Shown piece after piece: positions 25,786 to 37,266 of a stretch of 64,000 bases of DNA (within the stretch, counting starts at the first letter, position 1; every line of letters starts with the position of its first letter). A program made the translations under genes and the position numbers. Under the pieces are notes generated by a model. It saw only the letters and a list, made by a program, of their open reading frames with translations, was not told the origin of the DNA and did no database searches. Source of the stretch: Ilex aquifolium (Eukaryota > Streptophyta > Magnoliopsida > Aquifoliales > Aquifoliaceae); assembly GCA_951799425.1 (NCBI GenBank), contig OX637398.1, positions 2,542,001 through 2,606,000 on the forward strand, read 5' to 3'.

Positions 25786-28700
25786 TTAACATGGAAAGAG
25801 CAAAAATGAAGATTCTACATGAATCTTCCGGTTAACGAAACTAATATTGCTTAGTTTATTTCGACACCAGAACAGCTGGTCTGTTGTTATTCTTGACATG
25901 TTTAGGACCCTTGAGACTAGTTTCATATCTACTTGAGAGAAGAAGCAAAGAACTTGATCTGACTCGTCTTCTCGACACCTTTGGATCTTCCTTAATATGC
26001 AGTTTCCACTCCTCAAGAGATCTTTGAGCTTCCTCTCCTTCTGCTTTCCAATAAAAGAAGAACATATTAAGCAATTCACTAATCAATTCAATTAGAGGCA
26101 AATGCAAGGTTTTTTTCTATGAAAAAAATTGTAAAATTAACCTTCTGAAGATTTCTTCGGACTTCCAACAAAAGCTCGGAATCTGCAGGATCTTGAAGTT
26201 CTACAGGTGTTCCCCTTCGATCCTTTGAAATGACATTGGTGCAATCCTTATCTGCTCGAACAAATCGCCAAAAAATTCGTATTGATTCTTCCATGATCTC
26301 CACTAGCATGTCACTTGTAATGGCATATTCGCCTTTCTCTTTCATTTTTGCATTCCTTTTGTCTTTTGAACTATCCTCTGCAAAGAAATTAAATTCTACT
26401 TTATTTCATGATATGATATACAGTTAGAAAGCAGCATCTGAAGAGTTATTATCATCTGCAGCCTCACTTAGCGTAAAAATTATCATAATATCATGTAATT
26501 TAAGAGAAATGCAACTACCAACTTGGCTAAGAATGACCCAAATTTCCAAATTCTCACCTCTTATAAGAGGAATCTGTAGAAGATTACGAAGAACACACCG
26601 ATTCTTGACATAATTCTGAACCCTTGGACCTTGAAAAGGTTCATCCTCTATAAATCTTTGCATGAGCACTTGAAACTGCTGAAATTCTCCCGCAACTTCA
26701 TTGTACAGGTGTATCCTTCGTGGATCAGCTTCCCAAAGATCCAAGCTCTTCTCATATTGCCATTGTAGAATTTCCCAGGAAAGGCACATTTGTCCGACAT
26801 ACACCACTTCCAAATCACTCTCTAATTCTCCGATGAACTTTATCATTGGGTCGCTCTCAACTTTTTTCTTCTTGTATGATTTAAAGCTCTGTGACAAAAG
26901 GGATGTGAAAGCTGGAACTGAAGTTTTCTGCCTTGTAATTGATTGGAGTGGGTCTTTAAGCTGCAGAAAACCTGTGAATGATTTACATGAGGATAGGATA
27001 AAATTAAACATGAAAGAGGGTATAGAGGAAAAAAAAACATCTAACATGTCACCTGCATATGAATCCTATCACCAAGGTTTTGAATCGATCAAAATCAAAT
27101 ATAATAAACTCGTATTGCTTTTCCAAATTGTGGGCTAGTACCACATAAATTGTTCAAAAAGAAAAACAATGACCAAAAAGGATTTCGGGGAGCCATTTTA
27201 TCAGTGTTGGATTATTTTAGTATAATATAAAAAAAAAATTGGCAGTTAGGTGAAGTTATCCCCTAATGAAATAATGTTCCAATGCATAGGTCGAGGAAGG
27301 TGAAAAGTTGGTAGGTTGCCATTAGTTGTATGAATATAAATTTCAACTTATCAGAACATTTAACTTAAGCATCCAGAAAATGGTTAGCTCTATCTAACCA
27401 TCAGTACATTCTGTTGCTTGTTTGATTGGAAAAAACAGACACTGCATTATAATAAAAGATGCCACACGAGATTTTACACCTTTTATGAGCGCAATCCATA
27501 TGGATTCCATTAAAATTTCTCCAATTGTTCATATACAATGTACCTATGTAGTATTCATGTCTCCCTATACAATAACGATCCCCTAAATATGTAGATCGGG
27601 CTTTTTATTTCTCCTTTAAGATAGGTAAGAACTTCAAGTACACCTGCAAGGTTCGAACTTGCCTATGAAGTGACTAGGCGTACCACCCGACTGACATGGG
27701 TCATAGATCAGGTTCTATGCGTGGTTTGCATGTGTTTGCGTTTACACCTAAATATACAGCATAAAAGTCTCTGCACTTTTCCCCATCCCATTTTAATCTG
27801 TTTAACAGTCACTACAATGCTTTGCACCTGAGCAGGTTCATGGTTATTGTGTTTCTGAAGACCCCCAACTACCTAGATTTAGTGGGTCCTTTACTAAACT
27901 TCTTAATTATGAGAAGTAGGTTGAGATATTCATTTCGATAGATAGATTAGTTCAGACCAGATAAAAAATGATGATAATCATGAAGGGTCATCTATATAAA
28001 TTAGTATAGAATAAAGGAACAAACACAATGATGGTGAGAATAATTAACAATAATGATAGATTTAACAAGTGAAGGGAAAACGATAAAGTAACTGACCTAT
28101 TGCATACATCTTCTGGTAATTCAAGATATCGAATTTTCGCATCCTCTCCCTGTAACTCTTGTAGAACTTATGAAGCTCCCCTATACAATCTTCACGCTGA
28201 AACTTCTCGTCGATCTTCCATGGCTTTAAGTCCTCCATCTTTGGCGACTCAGATTCTTCCATGATAGTAGGCAGTCCTGTGGCTCTAACCTTTTTAAGTT
28301 CCATCTTCAATTGTTCTATCAATTCTTGATGTTCCCACAATGTTTCCAAATCATATTCATCCTCTGGATCCAGGTCTGATGAATTCTTTGACTCGAGCTT
28401 TTCAGAATTACCTGAACCGTTCACTGGCTTGTCATCTTTGGTATTGAATTCTTCATTTTTGGATTTGTCCAATTCTTCACCAAAATCTTTCTCAGACACA
28501 AATGGATTCTGCAAATGAACCTCCTCCAATGTTCTGAGTTCTTCCATTATATCACTATCTTCATCAGCGAAGTCATCGGATTCGTGATCTTCAAAGTCTG
28601 GCATCCCATCATAGTGCTCTTTCTTCTCACCATCATTATCCATCAAAGTATCTAGTTCAAATTCTCCTCCGAAATCTCCATCTGACAAAAACCCATCACT

Positions 28701-29629
28701 ATATGAATCAATCAGATGACTCATAACAGAATGCATATGGCTTAAACTCATTGATTCTGAATCTGATTCCATACTGATGGAATCATTTTCAGAATGAACT
28801 TCATCTTGGTCACCATGAGAAATGTCATCTTCATCATCTGGTTCAAGCTTCTCTTCTGTGAATGTCGTTGCTTCAATTTTCTCTGGTATCTCCTCTTCCA
28901 AACATGCATCATCAATCACGTTCTCTGGTACTTCATCATGAACAGTTTCTGGTTCTGAATGAACTTTTTTAAAATCCATCTCCGATAAAAACCCATCTTC
29001 AACAATTTCATTCACTCCAAAAGAACCACTATTTTTATCAATGTTTGCTTCTTTTACATCAAAACTTAAAAGCTCTGGTTCTTCAATGAACCCGCTAAAA
29101 CTCTTCTCAGGCATGAACTCATACTTACTAGTACTAATTGATGGAACCACTTCAGAGCTAAGAAAACCTTTATCAACCCCACTGCTTTTACTGAATTCCT
29201 CAAAGGTTGGGAATTTAAATTTGAAACAGAACCCAGGAGTCTCTTTTTCGCCCACCTCATCATTCTCTCTTTCAGAAAAACTGAAAGAATCATTTTTTAC
29301 TTCTAACACTGGCTCTGGCGCATTACAACTGGGATTCTTTTGGCAATTTTCTTCAGAAATAAGCTCTGAGAACTTTGAATTGTTCTCTGAAGAACTCTTA
29401 TTCTTTTTAAACCTGTAAAACCAAGAACCACGAAACGGGTTAATCATAATAAAGAATTATAAAACAATGAATCTCATTGAAAAAAAAAAACAAATTGAAT
29501 AAAGGAGTACCTGAAGGGGTAGGTGGTAATGACACCCAACCGTGGAAGCAAATAGGTGGAGACAGAGAACCAGAAAGAGCGGACAAAGAGAACCAATTTC
29601 TGATACAGGAACAGCTTAACAGAGCCCAT
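25786..29629 (-). CDS. DUF1666 family protein
   Basis: Coding exons on the minus strand are 29629-29511, 29412-28097, 26971-26558, 26377-26142 and 26040-25786, joining in frame to 779 residues with GT-AG introns. The N-terminus (MGSVKLFLYQKLVLFVRSFW) has one hydrophobic segment, about residues 6-28. Residues about 190-370 are very acidic and include repeated GFLS-(E/D)-x-DF motifs. The conserved DUF1666 region runs from about residue 390 (LETLWEHQELIEQLKMELKK) to the end. It contains SWEILQWQYEKSLDLWEADP, FFSQVDMKLVSRVLNMSR and the C-terminus SFLLFPC. The function is unknown. Some databases call relatives 'ribosomal protein L34Ae'; this protein shows no ribosomal fold, and the label may stem from sitting beside RPL34. 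The 5' UTR is probably spliced (donor-like GTAACT near 29934). Confidence 0.88.
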
Positions 29630-30410
29630 ATCCACAGAATCGAAATGGGTACTGAACAAAAACAATCCTCATAAACCATCAATTTAATCAGCCAGTAAAT
29701 TCAGTTCGAAGCAAAAACAGGGGAAACAGAAACAGGGCAGTTCGGGTAACTCATGGCTCCTTTGAATTTTTCAAAACAAGAATGGACCTTATACCTGTAA
29801 ACAGAAACGAAACAATCAAAAACCCAAAGATTTTGGGTCGATTTCTGATCCAGAAGAGGTCGAAATCTGACCTAATTGGAGAGGTTCAAGGGGGTGATGA
29901 GATTTGAAAGCAAAATTTTAGGAGAGATAGTTACCTGTCAGCGACTCTGACTAGGCTTAAGCTAATCTTTCGGTTGCTTGGAGGTTACAGTTTTGGAATT
30001 CTGAAGTTTGTTATATGACATGTATGTATATTTATACATATCTGTCGATTTTATTGGTTTTATCAGCTGAGAGGTCTGTTTTCGGCTGTTTATTCTCTGG
30101 TCTGTTTTCAGGGGTTGGAGAGAGAGAGAGAGAGAATCAAAATTGGGTTGGGGGTTGGGGAGAGAGAGAGAGAGAGAATCGAAATTGGGTTAATTGAAAG
30201 TTTAAGTTTTTTCGTAGGGGGGCTAAATATGTTATAAGTTTACGTCAATTTGACATAATTGGTTTTGAGACTTTAGGGGGGGTAGGGCTGGTTGGTCAAT
30301 AGAAAAGGCAGGGCAAACTTTCTAGAGTCTTTTCGTCTTGCACGGATGAATTTGTAGGTCTACACACAACTTTGGTTTGTGTACCATGAGAAATTGAAAA
30401 ACCATGCAAC

Positions 30411-30440
30411 TTAACTCCCCCACCCATAAAAACTTTACCA

Positions 30441-30478
<38 letters not shown>

Positions 30479-30510
30479 CTCCCCCACCCATAAAAACTAA
30501 ACCACCATTC
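30411..30510. repeat. (CT)16 microsatellite inside a direct repeat
   Basis: TTAACTCCCCCACCCATAAA occurs at about 30411 and again right after the (CT)n run (30444-30475), so the unit of about 64 bp was duplicated. It lies about 0.8 kb upstream of the DUF1666 start codon. Confidence 0.7.
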
Positions 30511-30558
30511 TCTATCTCTCTGTGCGTGTGTGTGTGTATGTGCGTGGGTGTGTGGTGT

Positions 30559-30590
30559 GGGGGTGGGCGTGGGGGTGGGGGTGGGGGTGG
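30559..30590 (+). other. G-quadruplex candidate
   Basis: Five runs of three to five G are separated by T or CGT (GGGGGTGGGCGTGGGGGTGG and following). It sits about 0.95 kb upstream of the DUF1666 start codon. Confidence 0.6.
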
Positions 30591-31498
30591 AAACACGCAT
30601 AAAAACGAGGATCTGACCTGCCATTTATCAAGTATGACTTATTCAATGGTTACAAATTAATTGTACGAGTTCCAACAAAGGAATCATATCTGCAGAAGAA
30701 AGAAATATTTATGACTAATTAAGTTGGATTCCAATAATCTCTTCTTAAAGACCAACAGGTTAATAATTAATCCTCTGTCATTAGTATGCCGTATTTTGCA
30801 ATCAAATTAGGAAAATAAGTGTAATTTTCTAAGGACTTTTAAGCTTAAGTACATAATATTATTTAGAAAATCATTCGGGGCCGGCAAACCGACCTCTTAG
30901 ACACCAAAAGATTGATTTCATTAACTGGTTCTTATCAGTTCAAGAAAGCGTGGTCGTAGATCAAAAATAAATATCAAGATTCATTCCCCCGCTATAGAGA
31001 AGAAATTTAAAGTCTGTATACATCTGATATAAGAAAGAGGAATAAAAAATTCTATAAAAGAATTATAAAGAATAAGAGAAAAATAAAGATAATTTACCAT
31101 TTATTTCAGCTTCCTTCCACCATACATGATCTCGTTCTCTTTTGGAACTTTACAAGTTGCTCCAACCGACTCCGATTGAAGTTAAGGAGAAGAGGATGTT
31201 CTTGGAATACTCCTTTTCAATAAGACCCCTCTTGTGAAGTATTAATTTTGATGACAAAATTAGGAAAGTAATGGAAAGCAGGCAAATAAATAAAAGGAAA
31301 CCAGAATAATGAACATATCCAATAAAAATGGAGGTAAATAAAATAAGGGACAGTCTTAATTTCCTAATATCTAAAAATATTCTAATAACTCTCGTGTGTT
31401 TTGTATATTAAAATGCATCGTTACAATTTCAATCAAATTTAACTATCCGATGTCACCTTACCACGAGAATTGGAATATACAAAAAGTTGAGTAAATTA

Positions 31499-31950
31499 CA
31501 TATATAACTCTTAAATTATTATATTTATGTCAATTAAATCGATGAACTTTTTTTTTTTGTCAATTGAGTCTCTGAACTCTCTAATTGTGTCAATTGAACC
31601 CTTATATCTGTCTCAGTTAGATTTTCTAATAAAAAGTGATAAAGTGTGTCACTCACGTGACACAAATGGTTGGAGATATAACTATCAAACTGTGACTCTT
31701 GTATCAATTAAGTCTCTAAAGTTTTCTTTTTGTGGCAATTGAGCTCTTTAACTCTCTAATTGTATCAATTGAGTTATTTTATCTTTTTGTGTCATACAGT
31801 CACGTGAGTGACACACTTTAGTTGAGTCAGACAGAAAGACTCAATTGACACAATTAGAGAATTTATTGGCTCAATTAACCAAAAAAAAAAAGTACAGAAG
31901 CTTAATTAAAACAATGTTCATAGTTTAAGGGTCATATGTGTAGATTACTC
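31499..31950. mobile_element. MULE-like inverted-repeat element
   Basis: The ends are long imperfect inverted repeats: the left starts GAGTAAATTACATATATAAC, and the right on the other strand starts GAGTAATCTACACATATGAC. They are flanked by similar 9-mers (CAAAAAGTT at 31490-31498, TAAAAAATT at 31951-31959, 7 of 9 alike). The interior has many TCAATTGAG words and two inverted GTCACGTGAGTGACAC-like segments with G-box-like cores. No coding frame. Confidence 0.6.
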
Positions 31951-31959
31951 TAAAAAATT

Positions 31960-32523
31960 TTATGAAATGAATTTTTATTAAAAAAAAAAGAAGCATTACA
32001 GTAAGCTAAAATAAGGATTTTTTAGTCTTTATATATATACAGCTATCACGAATCTATCCCAAAACGACAAAGCTCCACACAAAACCGTGTCGTGGGGCAA
32101 AATTCGTGTGTATCATTTTCTATGTATGTCGATAGAGCTGGTTTATTTTTAGTAAAGTACAAAAGAAAGCCGTTATAATTGACTGAGACAAATCCATTTT
32201 GCCCCAAACTTCTTTTTTTTTTGTATAATTTTCAACTGCATTTTGAGAGATCACAATTCAAAGTATCACTTAATTCTAATACCGCGTGTTTGATGGAGCT
32301 AAAGACAAATTGGGTTCCACGCGTTTGATGAAGCCAAAAAGCATGGCGCTTATTAGTCAGCAAAAGTCGAGAATAAGGAAGCGGAGGTTTCTTACAGTTA
32401 TTGGGTTCTTACCTGCCCACGTCCACCAATTCCTCTTTTCCACAAACAAATTTTTTCGTGTTAGAGTGAAATGTTCTTTAACTAGTCATAACTCATCATA
32501 CCAATTCCTCTTATACAGAGTTA
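31960..32523. other. Intergenic, no gene recognised
   Basis: AT-rich. The frame at 32286-32576 (+) is unrecognised and runs into the neighbouring Helitron. Confidence 0.5.
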
Positions 32524-33025
32524 CTAGTTATTTCTCATACTTGAAGGTACAGAATAATAAAAAAAATAGTCAATAATAAATATATTTGTATTCACACTCA
32601 AAATTAAATTACAAACAGATAGAAGAAAAAAAAAAAATTTAAGCACCAGTGGTAGTGGTGGTGGTGAGAAACGATGATGATTGTAGTAAGTGGCGACGAC
32701 CGTAGTGGTGGTGGCAGTTGTGGGTCGCAACGGTGATGCTAGTGGTGAATTTTGGGTGACAATAGTGGTAGTGGCAGCCATGAGTGACGGTAGTTGTGGT
32801 GGTGAGTGTGGGTGTGGGTGATGGTGGTGGCGGTGGTGGGTGATGACGATGGTGGTGATGAGCGATGACGGGTGTTTTTGAATGACAGTGTGATAGGTAG
32901 TGGTGGTGATAGGTGTGGTAGGGGTGAGTGACAATGAGTTACGGCAGTAGTGAACGATGACGAGTGGTGGTGGTTAGTGGTGGTAGATGTGGTGGGTGTG
33001 GGTGACAAGAGCTGGCGACGACTGA
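32524..33025 (-). mobile_element. Helitron 3' part with triplet array (copy E)
   Basis: On the minus strand it ends AGAAATAACTAG before a T (at 32524), preceded by the family sequence TTGTAATTTAATTTTGAGTG. The triplet array (32643-33020) follows the same order as in the other large copies. The 5' half is missing: the array stops against an unrelated GC-richer segment. Confidence 0.65.
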
Positions 33026-33233
33026 TGGTAAGGGCAAGGTGAACGAGGTGGGAATCTCCTCTGCGGGCATAGGAGTTGCCTTCAGTTATGCAGAGCGCGT
33101 GGGCGTTAGCGAGGTCGATCCTTCTTTCCTGAAGGCTCTCAGGGCCCGTTATGGGTTTCCTCATGGAGTTCAACTCTGGAGCCCTGATGCATCTATCTCA
33201 TATGTCTCCCAAGTTCATAAGAAGGTCTGTTCA
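33026..33233 (+). other. GC-richer coding-like fragment between Helitrons
   Basis: An open frame (33039-33254 +) reads smoothly (AFSYAERVGVSEVD, FLKALRARYGFPHGVQLWSP) and differs in base composition from its AT-rich surroundings. It resembles the N-terminal segments of plant retroelement gag-type proteins that I have seen (LRxRYGxPxGV), but I cannot name it. It may be a captured gene piece of copy E or part of an older element cut by copy D. Confidence 0.35.
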
Positions 33234-33604
33234 CTAGTCATAACCCGTGCCTGAAGGCACGATAGAACAAAAAAATCGAGTTCTAAAAAATCGATATCAC
33301 TATATTAAATAATAATTTTTCTTTCTTTCATTTATTTGATTAAATCATTCAAAATTTATTTTTACCCATTATTTTCTTAAAGATATCGACAAAATTTTCT
33401 CAAAATATGTATTTCAATAAATTTTTTTAACAGGTATATACTATCGTATATGGATAATATCTGAAATAAAAATTATGTTAAATTACAAATTAATCAAATA
33501 TTAAATGGTTAAGCATGTGATAGAAATGAGTGATGTGATGGTTTGGAGGGGGTGAGAATGTATAGGGGATAAAATCCAACTTTCTATGTATTTTATTATA
33601 TAGA
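33234..33604 (-). mobile_element. Small non-autonomous Helitron (copy D)
   Basis: On the minus strand it begins TCTATATAATAAAATACATA after an A and ends GGGTTATGACTAG before a T. A perfect hairpin CGTGCC-TTCA-GGCACG stands 9 bases before the CTAG. It is the sister of the copy at 2025-2369. Confidence 0.85.
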
Positions 33605-35466
33605 TTTGTACAGATATAAGGGAAAATTTCATCCAGATCCCCTATAGTTAGGTCTAAATTCAATTACACCTCCTTCCGATTTTAAAATTTCACTGTCACT
33701 CCCTGTTAGTGATTGTCGGGTTACACCGTTAATGGTGATAGTTGATTTATAGAAATATCCCCGAGTATTTTATAAAGTAAATTTTATCCACACCCCTTAT
33801 AAATAAACATAACTTTAACAACACCCCCCGTAAATAGACATAACTTTAACAACACCCTCTCTTGATTCTGAAATTTCAATGTACTCCATTTTAATTCTAT
33901 TATATTAGCCTTTATTTTGATCAATTTAATATTCAATTTTATCAAATTAATTTTATTTATTTAATTTAAACTAAATTAATATTTCATCTCATCAAATCAA
34001 CACAAAATTGATATTTAATTTTATCAAATTAGCATTTAGTTATATTAATTTAATATTTAATTTCATCAAATTAATATTATTTCTTTAATTTAATATTAAG
34101 TTATTATTTATTTTTATCAAATCAACATCAAATTGACATTCAATTTTATTAAATTAAACTATTTAATTTATTAAATAGAATATTAAATTCCATTAATTTA
34201 AAATTTAACCTTATCAAATTAATGTCATTTTTTTAATTTAACACCAAATGAACATTCAATTTTATTAAAACAACATTCAAATTTATTCAATTAACATTAA
34301 ATTCAATCAAATTAATACCAAATTAATATTTAATTTTATCAAATTAAAACTAAATTAATATTTAAATTTATCAAAATTAAGATCAAATTTATTCAATTAA
34401 TATTAAATTTTATCAAATAATTTTAAAATTTATATATGAAGTATGATGTGTGAGGAGCGATCGGGGGACGTTGTGGAGGACATATGATAGCAGATGAATT
34501 AGAAATGGATGAGATTTTGACATTGACTTTATCTATTGTAATTTTTATTATAGAAAAATCATTTTTAACTATTTAAAATTATTGTGATAAAAAAATATAA
34601 AAACTTGATTATGTAACCAAATGAGTAATAATATGATGACTAATATTATAACAAAGTTATAATGCAACGTTTTAAAATAAAAAATTCATTGGGATAATAT
34701 AATGATTGAAATTATGTTTGTTGGCTGGGTAGCGCATATATAATGGGGAAAGAATTAATGACATTTTAGTATATTTACATAATAAAGGGTAATTTTAGTA
34801 TTTTCACAAAATATTTAGTTAAATCATTATTTTATCTACAGATAGAGACAAAAGTTATTGTTATAAGGGTTGTCATTGAATTTAGACTCAATTACATGGT
34901 GTTTAGATGAAACTTTTCCTAGATATAACATGTAAATATAGTATGTCTTCAATCTTTGTACTATATATATGTACAGTAAATATATGTGTGTGATATAAAC
35001 AGTAAAGATGGAGAGCAGCTGCATTAGAATAGAATTTTTGGGAGACATGTGTCTCAGTTTGGAAAGAGAATCATGAAAGATGAGAATGTGAAAAACAGTC
35101 AATGTCTTAGTATAGAAAGTGATCCCTTGACATAAGAAATAAAATCAGGGAAATAATGATAAGAGTTGTAATATATATTTTAGGGAGAAAGAGACAGAGT
35201 TGAGAAATGAGAGATCGCTTAATTGCTGGATTTGATTGGGTTGGTGAATTAAATTTAGGGATGTTAGTTTTGGAAACTAAAAGTTTTGAGCGGATTTTTT
35301 TTTTTCAATAGCTAATATGGTACGTCGGATCGAAACGATCTGAGACGTCAATAGTTTGAGACAGTTTGAAATATCGTCGGCCGTTGGATGATGACTTTTT
35401 TTATTACAAAACGATCTGGACCCCTCTTTGTCTCTTGAATTCAAAATCATTCTACTTTATTATATA
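33605..35466. other. Transposon-derived, extremely AT-rich block
   Basis: At 33785-33860 a unit of about 37 bp with ATAACTTTAACAACACCC is duplicated in tandem. About 33900-34440 consists of degenerate repeats of TCAAATTAATATTAAATTTT-type words with almost no G or C. No gene is seen. The region may be the body of the Helitron that starts at 35468 (-), whose 3' end I could not find. Confidence 0.5.
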
Positions 35467-35468
35467 GA
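35280..35468 (-). mobile_element. Helitron 5' end (copy C), 3' end not found
   Basis: On the minus strand TCTATATAATAAAGTAGAAT starts at 35468 after an A, 4 bases beyond the CTAG of copy B. Its sequence diverges from copies A and B after about 18 bases. The extent is unknown; only the first 190 bases are marked. Confidence 0.5.
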
Positions 35469-35472
35469 TATA

Positions 35473-36193
35473 CTAGTTATTGTCTGTGCATGAAGGCACA
35501 GAGTAATAAAAAATGGTAAGCAATAAACATATTTGTATTCATATCCAAAATCAAATCACAAACATAGAGGAGAGATAAATGAATTTAAGTATCATTTTGT
35601 AGTAGGGGTGAGAGGTGGTGGTGGTAGGAGACGGTGATGGTTATGGTGAGTGGCAATGATCGTGGTGGCGGTGGCGGCGGCGTCGTTGGTGGTGGTGGCG
35701 GCGGCGACTGTGGTGGTGACGGTGGTGGCGGCAACGATGGTGGTGGCGGCGGGGACAATGGCGGTGACGACAGTGGTGGTGGCGGCGGTGGTGGTGGTGC
35801 CGGCGATGGCGATGACGATGGCGGCGATGGCGGTGATGGCGATGGCAGTGACGGCGACGATGGTGGCGGCGGCGACGGCGGCAACGACGACAGTGGCGGT
35901 GACGGCGGTGGCGGCGGTGATGGTGGCGGTGGTGGTGGTGGAGGTAGTGGTTGAGCGGTTTCAAACACTATTTTTTTTTTTAAAATACTTATGAAAAATA
36001 ATTTCTTGAAGTACTTTTAAAAAGTCACTCCAAACACACCCTTATGGATCTATTTTTCCTATTAAATTTAGGATGTTAATATTAGCCGTTAGATTAACTT
36101 TAAGTAAAATTTAAAGCGATCTCAACCGCGAAAAACAAAAGTCATTTTGTTTATCTTTTGAGATTTGAATTGTAAGCTACTTTATTATATAGA
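35473..36193 (-). mobile_element. Large Helitron with triplet array (copy B)
   Basis: On the minus strand it starts TCTATATAATAAAGTAGCTT and ends CAGACAATAACTAG before a T. A hairpin-forming segment (CTGTGCCTTCATGCACAG) lies 8 bases before the CTAG. The interior holds a GAGATCGCTTTAAATTTTA block, GTGTTTGGAGTGA and a 345-bp triplet array. It is non-autonomous. Confidence 0.85.
35610..35955. repeat. GGT/GGC/GAC triplet array of copy B
   Basis: About 345 bp of GGTGGTGGCGGCGG-type triplets on the + strand. All frames stay open, giving false poly-Gly, poly-Pro, poly-Val/Ala and poly-His/Arg proteins. GC content is far above the surroundings. Confidence 0.9.
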
Positions 36194-36823
36194 TAGTTAT
36201 TGCCTGTGCCTGAAGGCACAGTGTAATAAAAAATGGTAAAAAATAAACATATTTGCATTCATATCCAAAATTAAATCACAAATATAGAGAAGAGATAAAT
36301 GAATTTAAGCATCGGTTTGTAGTGGGGGTGAGAGGTGGTGGGCGGTAGTGGTGGTAGTAAGAGCGGTGATGGTTGTGGTGGGTGGCAATGACTGTGGTGG
36401 CAGTAATGGCGGTAAGGGCGCCGACGGTGGTGGTGGCGGCAGTGGTGGCCGTGGTGGCGATGGTGGTAGTGGCGGCGACGACGACGACGGTGGTGGCGGC
36501 GACGACGACGGTTGTAGTGGCGGCGACGACGGTGGTGGTGGCGGCGGCGGCGACGGTGGTGGTGGGGGTAGAGGTAGTGGTGAGACGGTTTCAAACACTA
36601 TTATTTTTTTTAAAGTATTTATGAGAAATAATTTCTAGAAGTACTTTTAAAAAATCACTCCAAACACACCATTAGAGCCCTATTTTTCCTATTAAATTTA
36701 GGGTGTTAATATTAGCCGTTAGATTAACTTTAAAATAAAATTTAAAGCGATCTCAACCGAGAAAAGTAAAAGTCATTTTGTTTATTTTTGAGATTTGAAT
36801 TGTAAGTTACTTTATTATATAGA
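36194..36823 (-). mobile_element. Large Helitron with triplet array (copy A)
   Basis: On the minus strand it starts TCTATATAATAAAGTAACTT after an A and ends with hairpin CTGTGCC-TTCA-GGCACAG, then GCAATAACTA, meeting the TC of copy B with no spacer. The last base of its CTAG is missing. The sequence is highly similar to copy B on both sides of the triplet array (36315-36590). Confidence 0.85.
36315..36590. repeat. GGT/GGC/GAC triplet array of copy A
   Basis: About 275 bp. The order of triplets differs from copy B, so the two arrays have expanded or shuffled separately while the flanks stayed alike. Confidence 0.85.
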
Positions 36824-37266
36824 TATTAATTCTTTTGATAGAAATTTGAATTCCTTAGCGTTGCCATCAGATGGTGACAGAAGGCACGCAATGACTTAGA
36901 GCCAGTTTTTCCAATATTTTAATAGCCGACGTGGGAGGAGAGCGAGTTTTTTTTGTTTAGGCGTGGGGAGTGGGCCTGGTGGGGTAGTGGTGGAATTAGT
37001 CCCAAAAAAAAACTAAAAAGTGGAGGAGGGGGTGTGGACCGTGTGGTTGGACCCATCAATTGACCTTATGGAGAGAAGACAAAGCTAACTTTTACCTGAA
37101 AATGCAAATCGTCTCTCTTCTAGACTAGTTTTGAAAAATCAAGGACAACCAACCTTTCTTTTCTTTTCTTTTCTTTTTTGCTGTTGTAAAAGAGGTACAT
37201 AGGGATAAATTAAGGAAAGCACCTAAAGAAAGCAACAAAAGTTTAAACAGACAAAGACTAAACGAA
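36824..37266. other. Intergenic, no gene recognised
   Basis: Contains a T(C/T)TTTC run (37150-37180). No coding frame of interest. Confidence 0.5.

Larger units (their letters stand above)
29630..31489. other. DUF1666 leader/promoter and intergenic repeats
   Basis: The probable 5' UTR of the DUF1666 gene runs from about 29650 to 29990, with splice-like sites and upstream ATGs in other frames. Beyond it are two GA-tracts each followed by AATC(A/G)AAATTGGGTT (30118-30190), a 63-bp direct repeat with a (CT)16 run, and a G-rich block. From about 30650 on it is AT-rich without a gene. Confidence 0.5.

Noticed and set aside
25856-26107. Alternative frame over the last DUF1666 exon (EGEEAQRSLEEWKLH...)
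   Set aside because: The splice phase from the previous exon selects the frame ending SFLLFPC, which matches the family's C-terminus.
27640-27715. tRNA- or SINE-like stretch with AAGTTCGAACC on the minus strand in a DUF1666 intron
   Set aside because: A- and B-box-like words exist but no cloverleaf folds and no second copy was found in the window.
29413-29447. Start of the DUF1666 protein at MINPFRGSW
   Set aside because: These codons read into the intron; the acceptor TTTTACAG at 29413 and exon 29511-29629 give a better N-terminus.
29440-29682. Open frame MMVYEDCF... overlapping the DUF1666 start
   Set aside because: It is out of frame with the conserved protein and probably lies in the 5' UTR or its intron.
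35585-35994. Poly-Gly, poly-Pro, poly-Val/Ala and His/Arg-rich frames on both strands
   Set aside because: By-products of the GGT/GGC triplet array in Helitron B. The same applies to 36271-36638 (copy A) and 32524-33173 (copy E).
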